Assembly (NCBI RefSeq): GCF_964246085.1
Contig: NZ_CAXTPD010000036.1
Direction: 5' to 3' (one strand)
DNA from: Brotaphodocola sp003480315
GTDB taxonomy: Bacteria; Bacillota; Clostridia; Lachnospirales; Lachnospiraceae
DNA length: 36,591 nucleotides
This document shows positions 16,153-24,243 of this stretch, piece by piece. The translations under genes were made by a program, and so were the position numbers. The notes below the pieces were generated by a model. It had not been told where the DNA came from and searched no databases. It saw nothing but the letters and a program-made list of their open reading frames with translations. Numbering within the stretch: the first letter of the stretch is position 1; every line of letters starts with the position of its first letter.

Positions 16153-16635
16153 TTATGCTTCCTCCTTATTCAGTGATGCGATGAGTCCGCCCTGACTTAA
16201 GATCTGCTGCATATAAGCCGGCAGCTTTGTGCAGGAATAGGTGCTTCCGTTTGCCCTAGCAACACCCTCGGTGAGAGAAAGCTCCATCTCATCTCCGGTG
16301 TTCACCGCATCCGGGAGCTCCTTGCAGACGATAACCGGCAGACCAATGTTGATCGCATTGCGGTAAAAAATGCGGGCAAAGGATTTGGCAACGACAGCCT
16401 GAACCCCCAGTGCCTTTAATACACTTGGCGCCTGTTCTCTGGAAGATCCGCAGCCGAAGTTTTCTCCGCCTACTACATAATCACCCGGTTTTACTTTTTT
16501 CGGGAAATCCGGGTCCAAAGACTCAAATGTATGATCCTTCATCTCATCGATGGTAGGAAGTAACAGATACTGGGATGCGATGATCTGATCCGTATCCAGG
16601 TCATTGTGAAATTTGAATATTTTACCGACTGACAT
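16153..16635 (-). CDS. leuD: Isopropylmalate dehydratase-like small subunit, first copy
   Basis: A 160-aa small subunit: HNDLDTDQIIASQYLLLP at the N-terminus, NFGCGSSREQAP and AKSFARIFYRNAINIGLPVI. The loop after YL is YLLLPTIDEM, different from the second copy (YLALKTIEDM). The ATG at 16635 has a perfect AGGAGG 5 nt upstream; an in-frame ATG 24 codons earlier (16707) lies in the leader, has no clear ribosome-binding site and is rejected. First gene of the operon; unusually, small subunit precedes large subunit in both pairs. Confidence 0.88.
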   Translation of the reverse strand: MSVGKIFKFHNDLDTDQIIASQYLLLPTIDEMKDHTFESLDPDFPKKVKPGDYVVGGENFGCGSSREQAPSVLKALGVQAVVAKSFARIFYRNAINIGLPVIVCKELPDAVNTGDEMELSLTEGVARANGSTYSCTKLPAYMQQILSQGGLIASLNKEEA

Positions 16636-16858
16636 AATGTCCTCCTGATCGTTCGTATTGATTTTTGTCCGCGGCACCGGCCCTTCTGCCCTGCCGCATT
16701 CAGCCATTTTTTCTGTTGCTGTTCACACATGTGTGCCCAGCAACGGGATTTTGCCGATGCTGCGCATTCCCAATCGGCAAAATCTGCTGCCAGAACTGTA
16801 TCGTACGGAATTTTCAGTTCAGAAAATTCCTACCTGTGGACAGCCATTTTTTCTCACT
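16636..16858 (-). ncRNA. Structured leader of the leuDCDC transcript
   Basis: About 220 nt separate the predicted start of transcription from leuD. Three inverted repeats are visible: GGAATTTTC/GAAAATTCC (16807-16830), GATTTTGCCGAT/ATCGGCAAAATC (16747-16784, 14-nt loop) and GTTGCTG/CAGCAAC enclosing the palindrome CACACATGTGTG (about 16718-16746). The segment TGCTG of the third can also pair with CAGCA flanking the second, so two of the folds compete. The 14-mer AGAAAAAATGGCTG occurs twice (minus strand of 16701-16714 and 16841-16854 areas). No T-run terminator, leucine-codon run or T-box was found. Mechanism unknown. Confidence 0.5.
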
Positions 16859-16860
16859 TA

Positions 16861-16889
16861 TTGCATTATATCATCTGTATTGATATAAT
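16861..16889 (+). promoter_or_regulatory. lysR promoter (overlaps leu promoter)
   Basis: -35 TTGCAT (16861-16866), 17-nt spacer, -10 TATAAT (16884-16889) with an extended TG motif (TGATATAAT). It shares almost every base with the leu promoter on the other strand. Confidence 0.65.
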
Positions 16890-16894
16890 GACAA
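16865..16894 (-). promoter_or_regulatory. leuDCDC promoter (overlaps lysR promoter)
   Basis: On the minus strand -35 TTGTCA (16889-16894), 18-nt spacer, -10 TATAAT (16865-16870), again with extended TG (TGATATAAT). The -10 of each promoter lies against the -35 of the other. A dyad ATAC-N6-GTAT at 16901-16914, about 45-57 nt upstream of the leu start, is a candidate LysR-type binding site. Confidence 0.75.
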
Positions 16895-16967
16895 TAGATA
16901 ATACTCATATGTATCATAACACTTGGTTATAAAATTTTTTCAATCTATTTGGGGGTTCACACACTGC

Positions 16968-17870
16968 ATGGAACAGAATTTATCACAATACCGCATCTTT
17001 TACGCTGTGGCCAAGGCCGGGAATATTTCCCGTGCGGCAAAGGAGCTCTACATCAGCCAGCCGGCCATCAGCAAATCCATCAGCAAGCTTGAGGACAGCT
17101 TAAACACCGTGCTTTTCACACGAAACTCCCGCGGCGTGCAGCTTACCGATGAGGGACAGGTGCTTTTTGAGCATACGCGGGATGCCTTCGAGGAGCTGGC
17201 CAAGGGCGAACAGGAATTAAAGCGCATCCGGGAATTCAATATGGGGCACATCCGCATCGGCGTCAGCAACACCCTGTGCCGGTTTATCATGGTCAAATAT
17301 CTGAAGGGATTTATTGAGCAGTATCCTCACATCAAGATCACCATCGAAAGCCAGCCCACTACCCAGACGCTCTCTATGCTGGAGCAGCAGCGCATCGACA
17401 TCGGACTGGTGGTAGAGCAGAAACCCTCCAGGAACATGAATTTTATCCCGGTCATGGATATCGAGGATATTTTTGTGGCAACACCGAGTTATCTGGAAAA
17501 TTTAAGGCTTCGCGAGGGAGCTGGAACCGACGTATTCCAGAGCGGCAACCTGATGCTTCTGGATAAAAACAACATTACCCGCCACTACATCGATGACTAC
17601 ATGGCATGTAACGAGATCATAGCCAACAATCTTCTGGAGGTCACCACCATGGACCTGCTCATCGAGTTTGCCCGCATTGGACTTGGCATTGGCTGTGTTA
17701 TCAAAGAATTTGTAAAAGAAGATCTGGACTCCGGACGTCTGGTCCAGTTAAAGCTGGATACCCCCATCCACAAACGGAACGTCGGCTTTCTTTGGCAGAG
17801 CAGCCGCACCTCAAAAGCACTGGACACCTTTATCCGGTTCTGCAGAGAGCAGGACAGTAAGGTTCTGTAA
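16968..17870 (+). CDS. LysR-type transcriptional regulator
   Basis: A 300-aa LTTR. The N-terminal winged helix is clear: SQYRIFYAVAKAGNISRAAK, ISQPAISKSISKLEDSL (recognition helix). The C-terminal half (about 90-295) is the periplasmic-binding-like effector domain. The ATG at 16968 is chosen because the family start (MEQNLSQYRIF) fits; the ribosome-binding site is weak (GGGGG, 12 nt away), while an upstream TTG at 16923 has none. Divergent from leuDCDC and next to ilvNC, so it probably senses a branched-chain intermediate or product; target and effector are inference. Confidence 0.88.
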   Translation: MEQNLSQYRIFYAVAKAGNISRAAKELYISQPAISKSISKLEDSLNTVLFTRNSRGVQLTDEGQVLFEHTRDAFEELAKGEQELKRIREFNMGHIRIGVSNTLCRFIMVKYLKGFIEQYPHIKITIESQPTTQTLSMLEQQRIDIGLVVEQKPSRNMNFIPVMDIEDIFVATPSYLENLRLREGAGTDVFQSGNLMLLDKNNITRHYIDDYMACNEIIANNLLEVTTMDLLIEFARIGLGIGCVIKEFVKEDLDSGRLVQLKLDTPIHKRNVGFLWQSSRTSKALDTFIRFCREQDSKVL

Positions 17871-17875
17871 AACAA

Positions 17876-17908
17876 AAAAAGGCAGAACTGCATGCAATTC
17901 TGCCTTTT
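17876..17908. terminator. Bidirectional terminator between lysR and ilvC
   Basis: AAAAGGCAGAA and TTCTGCCTTTT flank a near-palindromic CTGCATGCAA centre; A/T runs on both sides let it end both convergent genes. Confidence 0.85.
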
Positions 17909-17931
17909 CACGCATAGAAAACGCGTATTGA

Positions 17932-18951
17932 TTAGTTGTTGATGAGCTTGCCGCTCTCGTCGTTCCAGCTGTACAGCTTACGGATCTCTTCACCGACTTT
18001 CTCGGACGGATGCTCGGAAGCAAGCTTTCTCATAGCCTTGAAGTGAACCTGACGGCCTGCCGGGCTCATATCAAGCAGGAACTCTTTTGCGAAGGTACCA
18101 TCCTGGATATCGGAAAGGATCTTCTTCATAGCCTTCTTGGTCTCAGCGGTAACGATCTTCGGACCGGTTACGTAATCGCCATACTCAGCAGTGTTGGAGA
18201 TGGAGTATCTCATTCCTGCGAAGCCAGACTGGTAGATCAGGTCAACGATCAGCTTCATCTCGTGGATACACTCGAAGTAAGCATTTCTCGGATCGTAGCC
18301 AGCCTCAACCAGGGTCTCAAAACCAGCCTGCATCAGAGCGCATACGCCGCCGCAAAGAACAGCCTGCTCACCGAAGAGGTCAGTCTCAGTCTCAGTACGG
18401 AAGGTGGTCTCCAGAAGACCTGCTCTTGCGCCGCCGATACCAAGGCCGTATGCCAGAGCTTTCTCCAGAGCCTTACCGGTGTAATCCTGCTCTACAGCGA
18501 CCAGACACGGAGTGCCCTTGCCCTCCTGGTACTCGGAACGAACAGTGTGGCCCGGTGCCTTCGGAGCGATCATGGTAACATCTACGTTTGCCGGCGGTTT
18601 GATGCAGCCGAAATGAATGTTGAAGCCATGAGCAAACATCAGCATGTTGCCCTCTTCCAGGTTCGGCTCGATATCTTTCTTGTACATATCAGCCTGCAGC
18701 TCATCGTTGATCAGGATCATGATGATATCTGCTTTTTTTGCAGCCTCTGCTGCGGTATATACTTTAAAGCCCTGTGCCTCAGCCTTTGCCCAGGACTTGC
18801 TGCCCTCGTACAGACCGATGATGACGTCACATCCGGACTCCTTTAAGTTTAATGCATGTGCATGTCCCTGGCTGCCGTAGCCAATGATAGCGATGGTCTT
18901 TCCATCCAGTAAGGACAGGTTACAGTCTTCCTGATAATAAATCTTTGCCAT
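17932..18951 (-). CDS. ilvC: Ketol-acid reductoisomerase (NADP+)
   Basis: Converts acetolactate/acetohydroxybutyrate to the dihydroxy acids for valine, leucine and isoleucine, using NAD(P)H and Mg2+. The 339-aa class I enzyme has the Rossmann motif IGYGSQGHAHALNLKESG, then DIIMILINDELQADMY, APKAPGHTVRSEY, and C-terminal acidic metal ligands around ETETDLFGEQAVLCGG. The ATG at 18951 is chosen because AGGAGG lies 8 nt upstream and MAKIYY is the usual start; the ORF runs open further upstream into ilvN. Follows ilvN by 37 nt. Confidence 0.96.
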   Translation of the reverse strand: MAKIYYQEDCNLSLLDGKTIAIIGYGSQGHAHALNLKESGCDVIIGLYEGSKSWAKAEAQGFKVYTAAEAAKKADIIMILINDELQADMYKKDIEPNLEEGNMLMFAHGFNIHFGCIKPPANVDVTMIAPKAPGHTVRSEYQEGKGTPCLVAVEQDYTGKALEKALAYGLGIGGARAGLLETTFRTETETDLFGEQAVLCGGVCALMQAGFETLVEAGYDPRNAYFECIHEMKLIVDLIYQSGFAGMRYSISNTAEYGDYVTGPKIVTAETKKAMKKILSDIQDGTFAKEFLLDMSPAGRQVHFKAMRKLASEHPSEKVGEEIRKLYSWNDESGKLINN

Positions 18952-18988
18952 CTTCTTTTCCTCCTCAAGAATCTTTAGATTCATTTGT

Positions 18989-19489
18989 TTACGGAAGATA
19001 CCGTACGTCATCGGAGCCGCGGGATAAGCCGGTCAGACCGGTTCTTGCAAGTTCCAGGATTTCGTAGTCTTCCAGCAGATTGATCAGCGCGTCAAGCTTT
19101 GACTGGTCGCCGGTCAGCATGACAGTCAGGGAATCCTTGCCTACATCCACAATGGTTGCACGGAAAATGTCGGAAATGGCACTGACTGCCTGACGCTCAT
19201 TCGCGTTGGCCCGTACCTTTACCATGATCAGCTCCCGGTAAACGGAGTGGCTCGGTTTTAATTCCTTGATGTCGCGGACATCCTCCAGCTTGCGAAGCTG
19301 CTTTTCGATCTGCTCTAAAATGTTCTGATCGCCAAAGGCAACTACGGTCATTCTGGAATACCGCTCATCTGCAGTGACACCAACGGTCAGACTCTCGATG
19401 TTGTAGCCACGGCGGCTGAATAAGCCGGCAACACGGCTCAGTACACCTGATGTGTTGTCTACTAACAATGATAACACGATTCTATCCAT
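18989..19489 (-). CDS. ilvN: Acetolactate synthase small (regulatory) subunit
   Basis: A 166-aa regulatory subunit. N-terminal ACT domain (MDRIVLSLLVDNTSGVLSRV, about residues 1-75) binds valine for feedback inhibition in known family members; the C-terminal half has the small-subunit domain (IVDVGKDSLTVMLTGDQSKL). The ATG at 19489 is preceded by GGGAG; an upstream in-frame start at 19510 lies inside that site. The catalytic large subunit ilvB is not adjacent and must be elsewhere. It is first of an ilvN-ilvC unit with its own promoter. Confidence 0.94.
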   Translation of the reverse strand: MDRIVLSLLVDNTSGVLSRVAGLFSRRGYNIESLTVGVTADERYSRMTVVAFGDQNILEQIEKQLRKLEDVRDIKELKPSHSVYRELIMVKVRANANERQAVSAISDIFRATIVDVGKDSLTVMLTGDQSKLDALINLLEDYEILELARTGLTGLSRGSDDVRYLP

Positions 19490-19519
19490 AAGTGTTCTCC
19501 CTTCTGTCACGTTCTCTTT

Positions 19520-19548
19520 ATGATAACAATCCTGATACTATTTGTCAA
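19520..19548 (-). promoter_or_regulatory. ilvNC promoter
   Basis: On the minus strand -35 TTGACA (19543-19548), 17-nt spacer and -10 TATCAT (19520-19525). The leader is only about 25 nt, too short for T-box control. Confidence 0.8.
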
Positions 19549-19641
19549 CTATATAAAAGGAATGTGTACTATTCCCTTCGGTTATAATTTATCGCTGTTC
19601 CATCCAGAGAACGGTCATATGTCCGTATTCTGCGGACAGTT

Positions 19642-20664
19642 TTAGAATTTCCGTACCATATCACGGGTGATCTCGGACAGGCTGTGTGCGCCGCACATAG
19701 CCATGGTATCCTTCAGCTGGCCGCCGATCCGGGTAATGAGCTCTGCCACGCCTTCCTCCGCGCCGCCGTAAACCGCAGTCACGAACGGACGGCAGATCAG
19801 TACACCGTCTGCGCCCAGTGCCAGAGCCTTAAAGACATCGCTGCCGTTTCGGATACCGCCGTCCACCAGAATCTTCATGGAGCCGCCGCCTACAGCTTCT
19901 GCGATCTCAGGCAGCACCTCTGCGGTAGCCGGGCACTGATCCAGGACACGGCCGCCGTGGTTGGATACCACAATAGCTGCTGCCCCGGCCTTCTTCGCCT
20001 TTTGCGCACCCTTTACAGTCATCACGCCCTTTACAATAAACGGAACGCCTGCCGCACGGATGATTTTTGCCAGCTCCTCCACGTTTTTGCTGCCTGCAGG
20101 CGGGGTCAGGTTCTTTAAAAACGGAAGACCTGCCGCATCAATATCCATAGCCGACGCAAAGGCTCCGGACTTTCTGACCAGCTTCATTTTCTCTGCTACC
20201 GTTTCCGCGTTCCACGGCTTTACCGTCGGTACCCCCAGCCCCCGGGCCTTCTCAATGGCTGCCGTAGCAGCCAGCATCACCTGCGGGTTTGTACCGTCGC
20301 CGGTGAAGGCCGCAATTCCATTGTCCGCGCAGGCACGTACCAGAATGTCATTGTAGGCCGCGTCATCATACTTGTCCCCGTAATGCAGGTTCACAGCCCC
20401 CACCGGACCCGCAAAGAACGGATAGGCAAACTGTTTTCCGAAAAGCTCCAGACTGGTATCCACCGGGCGGTTCTCGCACAGCGTATCCATCTGCACCCGG
20501 ATCTCGCGCCATTTTTCATAGTTGCGGATGGCAGTATCGCCCTCGCCCTTGGCGCCCGGACCCGGCATGGTATTTTTGCAGGCCCGGCCATTGCAGACCG
20601 GGCAGCCCTTACAGTACGGACCAAGACAGGTCCTTGCATTCTTTAAAATCTCTTCCTGCGTCAT
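19642..20664 (-). CDS. FMN-dependent alpha-hydroxy-acid dehydrogenase with Cys-rich N-terminus
   Basis: A 340-aa TIM-barrel flavoenzyme of the lactate/glycolate oxidase family. Catalytic and FMN motifs are present: FIVKGVMT (Lys), VVSNHGGRVLDQCPA (active His and Arg) and VDGGIRNGSDVFKALALGAD. The N-terminus is unusual: cysteines at 13, 18, 21, 24 and 29 (CLGPYCKGCPVCNGRAC), which could hold an iron-sulfur cluster or zinc. In an anaerobe it would be expected to pass electrons to a carrier rather than O2. The ATG at 20664 has AGGAGG 7 nt upstream, so the long N-terminal ORF extension is rejected. It follows the ZIP gene by 17 nt. Substrate unknown. Confidence 0.85.
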   Translation of the reverse strand: MTQEEILKNARTCLGPYCKGCPVCNGRACKNTMPGPGAKGEGDTAIRNYEKWREIRVQMDTLCENRPVDTSLELFGKQFAYPFFAGPVGAVNLHYGDKYDDAAYNDILVRACADNGIAAFTGDGTNPQVMLAATAAIEKARGLGVPTVKPWNAETVAEKMKLVRKSGAFASAMDIDAAGLPFLKNLTPPAGSKNVEELAKIIRAAGVPFIVKGVMTVKGAQKAKKAGAAAIVVSNHGGRVLDQCPATAEVLPEIAEAVGGGSMKILVDGGIRNGSDVFKALALGADGVLICRPFVTAVYGGAEEGVAELITRIGGQLKDTMAMCGAHSLSEITRDMVRKF

Positions 20665-20681
20665 TCTATACCTCCTAAATA

Positions 20682-21473
20682 TTATCCCAGTGTAACATCC
20701 AGGATCATCATAATGAGAAAACCAACCGCAAAGCCCATGGTTCCCATATCGGAATGCTCGCCCTGGGCTGATTCCGGGATCAGCTCCTCCACCACCACAT
20801 AGATCATGGCTCCGGCCGCAAAGGCCAGCATATACGGCACAATGGGAACCAGAAACCTTGCGCACAGAATCGTGACCAGGGCTCCGACCGGTTCCACCAC
20901 ACCGGACAGCGTTCCCATAACAAAGGCTCTCCGTTTAGACTGTCCTTCACTGTGCAGCGGCAGGGATATGATGGCTCCCTCCGGAAAATTCTGGATCGCA
21001 ATACCGATGGTCAGGGCAAAGGCCCCGGCTGCAGTGATGGGCGCGCTTCCGGTCAGAAGACCCGCGAACACTACGCCCACTGCCATGCCCTCCGGCAGGT
21101 TGTGCAGCGTCACAGCAAACACCAGCATGGTCGTTTTTTTTAAATTGCTCTTTGGACCCTCCGGCGTGTCGCTTCCCATATGAAGATGCGGAATCAGCTT
21201 ATCTAACCCCCAGAGAAACACTACGCCGATGGAAAAACCGACTGCGGCAGGCACAAACGCCAGCTTTCCGGCAGGCTCGCACATCTCCATGGCCGGAATC
21301 AGAAGTGACCACACCGAAGCAGCCACCATAATGCCGGAGGCAAAGCCCAGCAGCAGCTTCTGGATCGCCGGTTTGATCTCATTTTTTACAAAAAACACAC
21401 TTCCCGCTCCGATAGTAGTACCAAGAAACGGGATCAGAATCCCGAAAATAATATGAAACAGCTCCTCTCGCAT
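20682..21473 (-). CDS. ZIP-family metal transporter
   Basis: A 263-aa membrane protein with about eight hydrophobic helices. The metal-binding transmembrane motifs are TLHNLPEGMAVGV (helix 4) and IGIAIQNFPEGAIISLPL (helix 5), as in ZupT and the prokaryotic ZIP group. The loop KLIPHLHMGSDTPEG is His-containing. ZIPs import Zn2+ and sometimes Fe2+ or Mn2+. A GAGGGTG site precedes the ATG at 21473. It is probably co-transcribed with the FMN enzyme. Confidence 0.9.
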   Translation of the reverse strand: MREELFHIIFGILIPFLGTTIGAGSVFFVKNEIKPAIQKLLLGFASGIMVAASVWSLLIPAMEMCEPAGKLAFVPAAVGFSIGVVFLWGLDKLIPHLHMGSDTPEGPKSNLKKTTMLVFAVTLHNLPEGMAVGVVFAGLLTGSAPITAAGAFALTIGIAIQNFPEGAIISLPLHSEGQSKRRAFVMGTLSGVVEPVGALVTILCARFLVPIVPYMLAFAAGAMIYVVVEELIPESAQGEHSDMGTMGFAVGFLIMMILDVTLG

Positions 21474-21560
21474 GAGAGATCACCCTCTTTCCTTAGTAGT
21501 ATCTTATTCCGCAACAGGCTACATGCGATACTCTGTGGAATCGGATTGCTGTTATTTATG

Positions 21561-22928
21561 TTATGCCGCAGATATCTGCTTCGGATCTCCAACAACCTTC
21601 TTAAATACCAGGAGGAACAGGATGATAGAAAATACCGGACCGGCAAAGTCAGAAACGGTTTCCGCAAAAAACACATTGGTCACGCCGGTCAGGAGCGGGA
21701 TCAGCACCACCGACAAAAAATAAATGGATTTACGGAACAGCGACAGGGTAATGGCCACCTTCGCAATGCCCATTCCGGTAAATCCGTCCACTATCGTGTA
21801 CTGTACTGCCAGCGGGATCACGCCCAGCGTGGACATCCGGATAGCCCAGACACTTAAGGCTACATATTCCTCGTTACGGGTAAAGATCCGCACAAAAATC
21901 TCCGGGATACACTGGGCTGCCAGAAACATGACCGTGTTGAATACAAGCGCGCAGGTGACGATCCACTGCTCCGCCTTCCAGATGCGGTCCGGTCTTCTTG
22001 CTCCGTAGTTGTAGCCCAGGATCGTCTGGGTTCCCGAGGTAATGCCTCCGAGCGGCATCGTGATGATCAGCATAAAGCTCTGGACAATAGCCGCGCAGGT
22101 CAGAATGGTGTCGCCCTGTCCCGGGCCACCCAGACGCTGGATCACCATATTCTGGGAAATGATCAGTACATTATCCAGAGCGATGATGACAAAGGGAGAG
22201 AATCCCACCCTGGCTACCTGCAGCATCAACCTGGGATCATACCCATGAAAGGTAATGCGGATCGGCACCTTCTTTCCAAATAAGAAGCACAGCACATAAA
22301 AACAGGAACACATCTGCGACAGTACCGTGGCCAGAGCTGCGCCCCGCACATCAAGATGCAGGCCGAAAATAAAAATGGGATCCAGCACGATATTTGCCAC
22401 TGCCCCGATCATAACGGCCTTCATGCCAACCTTTGCAAAGCCCTGGCAGATAATAAACTGGTTCATGCCCGTAGTCATCAGCGCAAAAAAGGTTCCGCAC
22501 AGATAGATGGTCATATAGGACAGTGCATAGGGAAAGGTTGTCTCTCCGGCGCCAAACCACCAGAGCAGCTTTTCCCGCATGCCCAATACGAAGACCGTGA
22601 GGACCAGGGCCATGACTGTCAGCATGAGAAAGCAGTTTGCAAGAATCTGCCTTGCTCCCTTTTCATTCTTCTGTCCCAGGCGAATACTCATAAGCGGCGC
22701 ACCGCCTACCCCCACCAAAATAGCGAAGGACGAAACCAGCGTTACGATGGGACCGCAAATGCCGACACCGGCCAGAGCCACTTCTCCGATCTTTGGGATG
22801 TTTCCTATGTACATACGGTCTACAATACTGTAAAATACACTGACGAACTGAGCCAGCATGGATGGCAGTGCCAGACGAAGGACCAGCCCCCGTATGTCAT
22901 CGGTGTCTAAGTCATTTTCCAGTTTCAT
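21561..22928 (-). CDS. MATE-family multidrug efflux transporter
   Basis: A 455-aa protein with about 12 membrane helices and the MATE two-lobe pattern: LALPSMLAQFVSVFYSIVDR at the start of the first lobe, LVGVGGAPLMSIRLGQKNEKG, and LGYNYGARRPDRIWKA in the second. MATE proteins export drugs or metabolites using Na+ or H+ gradients. Its ATG overlaps the TGA of the EFR1 gene (ATGA), so translation is coupled. Substrate cannot be assigned. Confidence 0.92.
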   Translation of the reverse strand: MKLENDLDTDDIRGLVLRLALPSMLAQFVSVFYSIVDRMYIGNIPKIGEVALAGVGICGPIVTLVSSFAILVGVGGAPLMSIRLGQKNEKGARQILANCFLMLTVMALVLTVFVLGMREKLLWWFGAGETTFPYALSYMTIYLCGTFFALMTTGMNQFIICQGFAKVGMKAVMIGAVANIVLDPIFIFGLHLDVRGAALATVLSQMCSCFYVLCFLFGKKVPIRITFHGYDPRLMLQVARVGFSPFVIIALDNVLIISQNMVIQRLGGPGQGDTILTCAAIVQSFMLIITMPLGGITSGTQTILGYNYGARRPDRIWKAEQWIVTCALVFNTVMFLAAQCIPEIFVRIFTRNEEYVALSVWAIRMSTLGVIPLAVQYTIVDGFTGMGIAKVAITLSLFRKSIYFLSVVLIPLLTGVTNVFFAETVSDFAGPVFSIILFLLVFKKVVGDPKQISAA

Positions 22929-23713
22929 AGTACAAACTCTGCATCCTTTCTGTCCGTGCAGACTTTCTTTAATTTCTGGCGGATTGCAAGGGTCATCAGA
23001 GTTCCCAGCTTTCTCGCGTGCTTCGGGCAGACTGCAATGCAGCGCATGCAGGTGATGCAGGCACTTTCATCGGTCACCTTCGCATCTGTACGGGAAATAG
23101 CCTGGACCGGACACTTACGGATGCAGGTTCCACAGCCCTCGCAGGCTGAAGATACACTGATCTTTAACGGCAATGTGCCATATGGGCGGTACGGACGGTT
23201 GCCCCGGATAGAAAGCTCCAAAAGCTTTGTACTTCCGGCAGTTCTCTTCAGTTTTTCTCTGACTGCCTCAGCAAACGCAGTCATCTCTTTTTTATCCTTC
23301 TCATCCGGGCGTCCGGCTCCGTATACATGGGCAATGTTATGCTCTGTGACTACGGCTGCCGCTGCCGCCGGGATGAATCCCTGTTCCTTTAAGATGTCCG
23401 AAAGCTCCAGCAATGCGTCCTCGTAGGCACGGTTTCCGTAGGTCACGATCAGCACCGCCGGCGTGCGCTTTCCGTGAAGCTTTTGCAGGCGTCCTCTTGC
23501 CGTCTCCGGCACCCGCCCGCCGTATACCGGCACGCCGACTACCGCCAGCTCATGCTCTGTAAAGGTATAATCCGGCCTGGAGGACACAGCATCGGTGAGA
23601 TCCAGCCATTCCGCCTCCCTGTTATCTGCGATCCGCTCCGTGATCCACTCCGTCACCCGCTTTGTACTTCCGGTAGGACTAAAGTAAACTCCGGTAATCT
23701 GTGAAATATTCAT
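22925..23713 (-). CDS. EFR1-type flavodoxin/ferredoxin fusion protein
   Basis: A 262-aa protein. The N-terminal flavodoxin-like domain (about 1-165) has the phosphate loop YFSPTGSTKRV and VGVPVYGGRVPETARG. The C-terminal part (about 185-245) carries two 4Fe-4S motifs, CEGCGTCIRKCP and CITCMRCIAVCP. These EFR1 proteins are common in anaerobic Clostridia and are thought to carry low-potential electrons; partners are generally unknown. GGGGGAG precedes the ATG. It is between a small unknown gene (23 nt away) and the MATE gene (overlap). Confidence 0.88.
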   Translation of the reverse strand: MNISQITGVYFSPTGSTKRVTEWITERIADNREAEWLDLTDAVSSRPDYTFTEHELAVVGVPVYGGRVPETARGRLQKLHGKRTPAVLIVTYGNRAYEDALLELSDILKEQGFIPAAAAAVVTEHNIAHVYGAGRPDEKDKKEMTAFAEAVREKLKRTAGSTKLLELSIRGNRPYRPYGTLPLKISVSSACEGCGTCIRKCPVQAISRTDAKVTDESACITCMRCIAVCPKHARKLGTLMTLAIRQKLKKVCTDRKDAEFVL

Positions 23714-23736
23714 AATACAACTCCCCCAAAAAATAA

Positions 23737-24048
23737 TTAGTAATGTCCCGCCTCATGCTCCGCGTTCAGCCAGTCCACCGCCTCCCAGATCCCGTCTGTA
23801 GTAAACGGAAAATCTCTGTGGTGCTTCTTCTCATCCGGCGTCACCTCAAAGTTAAAGGGTTCCGGCCAGATGATGGCTCGGATCACGGTTTCCGTCTTCG
23901 CCTGGGTCTCCTCCGTGGCAGGCTCCAGTTCTTTTTCATGTTTGATGAGCACATAGCGCATGCCTTTGAAGCTCCCGGTAAAACGGCTCTTTTTCAGAAA
24001 CGGGATGGAAATATCCCCATGCAGTTCAATCTTACTGGTTTCTTGCAT
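23737..24048 (-). CDS. Small protein of unknown function
   Basis: A 103-aa soluble protein without signal or membrane segments. I do not recognise a named family. The start at 24048 (MQETSKIELHG) is chosen because AGGAGG lies upstream (spacing about 11 nt); two earlier in-frame ATGs have none. The sequence has an IPFLKKSRFTGSFKGMRYVL segment and ends with many charged and aromatic residues (DEKKHHRDFPF, GIWEAVDWLNAEHE). It is the first gene in front of EFR1 and MATE. Similar short proteins seem common in Lachnospiraceae, from memory only. Confidence 0.7.
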   Translation of the reverse strand: MQETSKIELHGDISIPFLKKSRFTGSFKGMRYVLIKHEKELEPATEETQAKTETVIRAIIWPEPFNFEVTPDEKKHHRDFPFTTDGIWEAVDWLNAEHEAGHY

Positions 24049-24243
24049 ATCTGTCAAATCCTCCTGTTGTTGCCTTTCCACTGTAGCAGTTTTCATGCGT
24101 TTTGTCGAGAACAAGTTCCGAAAATTCCTACCCATCTGCCGTATGCCGTGCTATACTAGACCAAGAGCAGAATTTTTTATGACAATCTAATTCAGAAAGG
24201 ACGCAGCTGTTTTTCATTTTTCAGCTGTGAAAGGAAGCAATTC

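Noticed and set aside
16669..16684. T-box-like string on the minus strand (AGGGCCGGTGCCGCGG) before leuD
   Set aside because: It resembles the T-box AGGGTGGTACCGCG only with an insertion, lacks the UGGN segment, has no terminator after it and no specifier-loop structure was seen.
16635..16707. Longer LeuD starting at 16707
   Set aside because: No good ribosome-binding site; the ATG at 16635 has a perfect AGGAGG and matches the family start.
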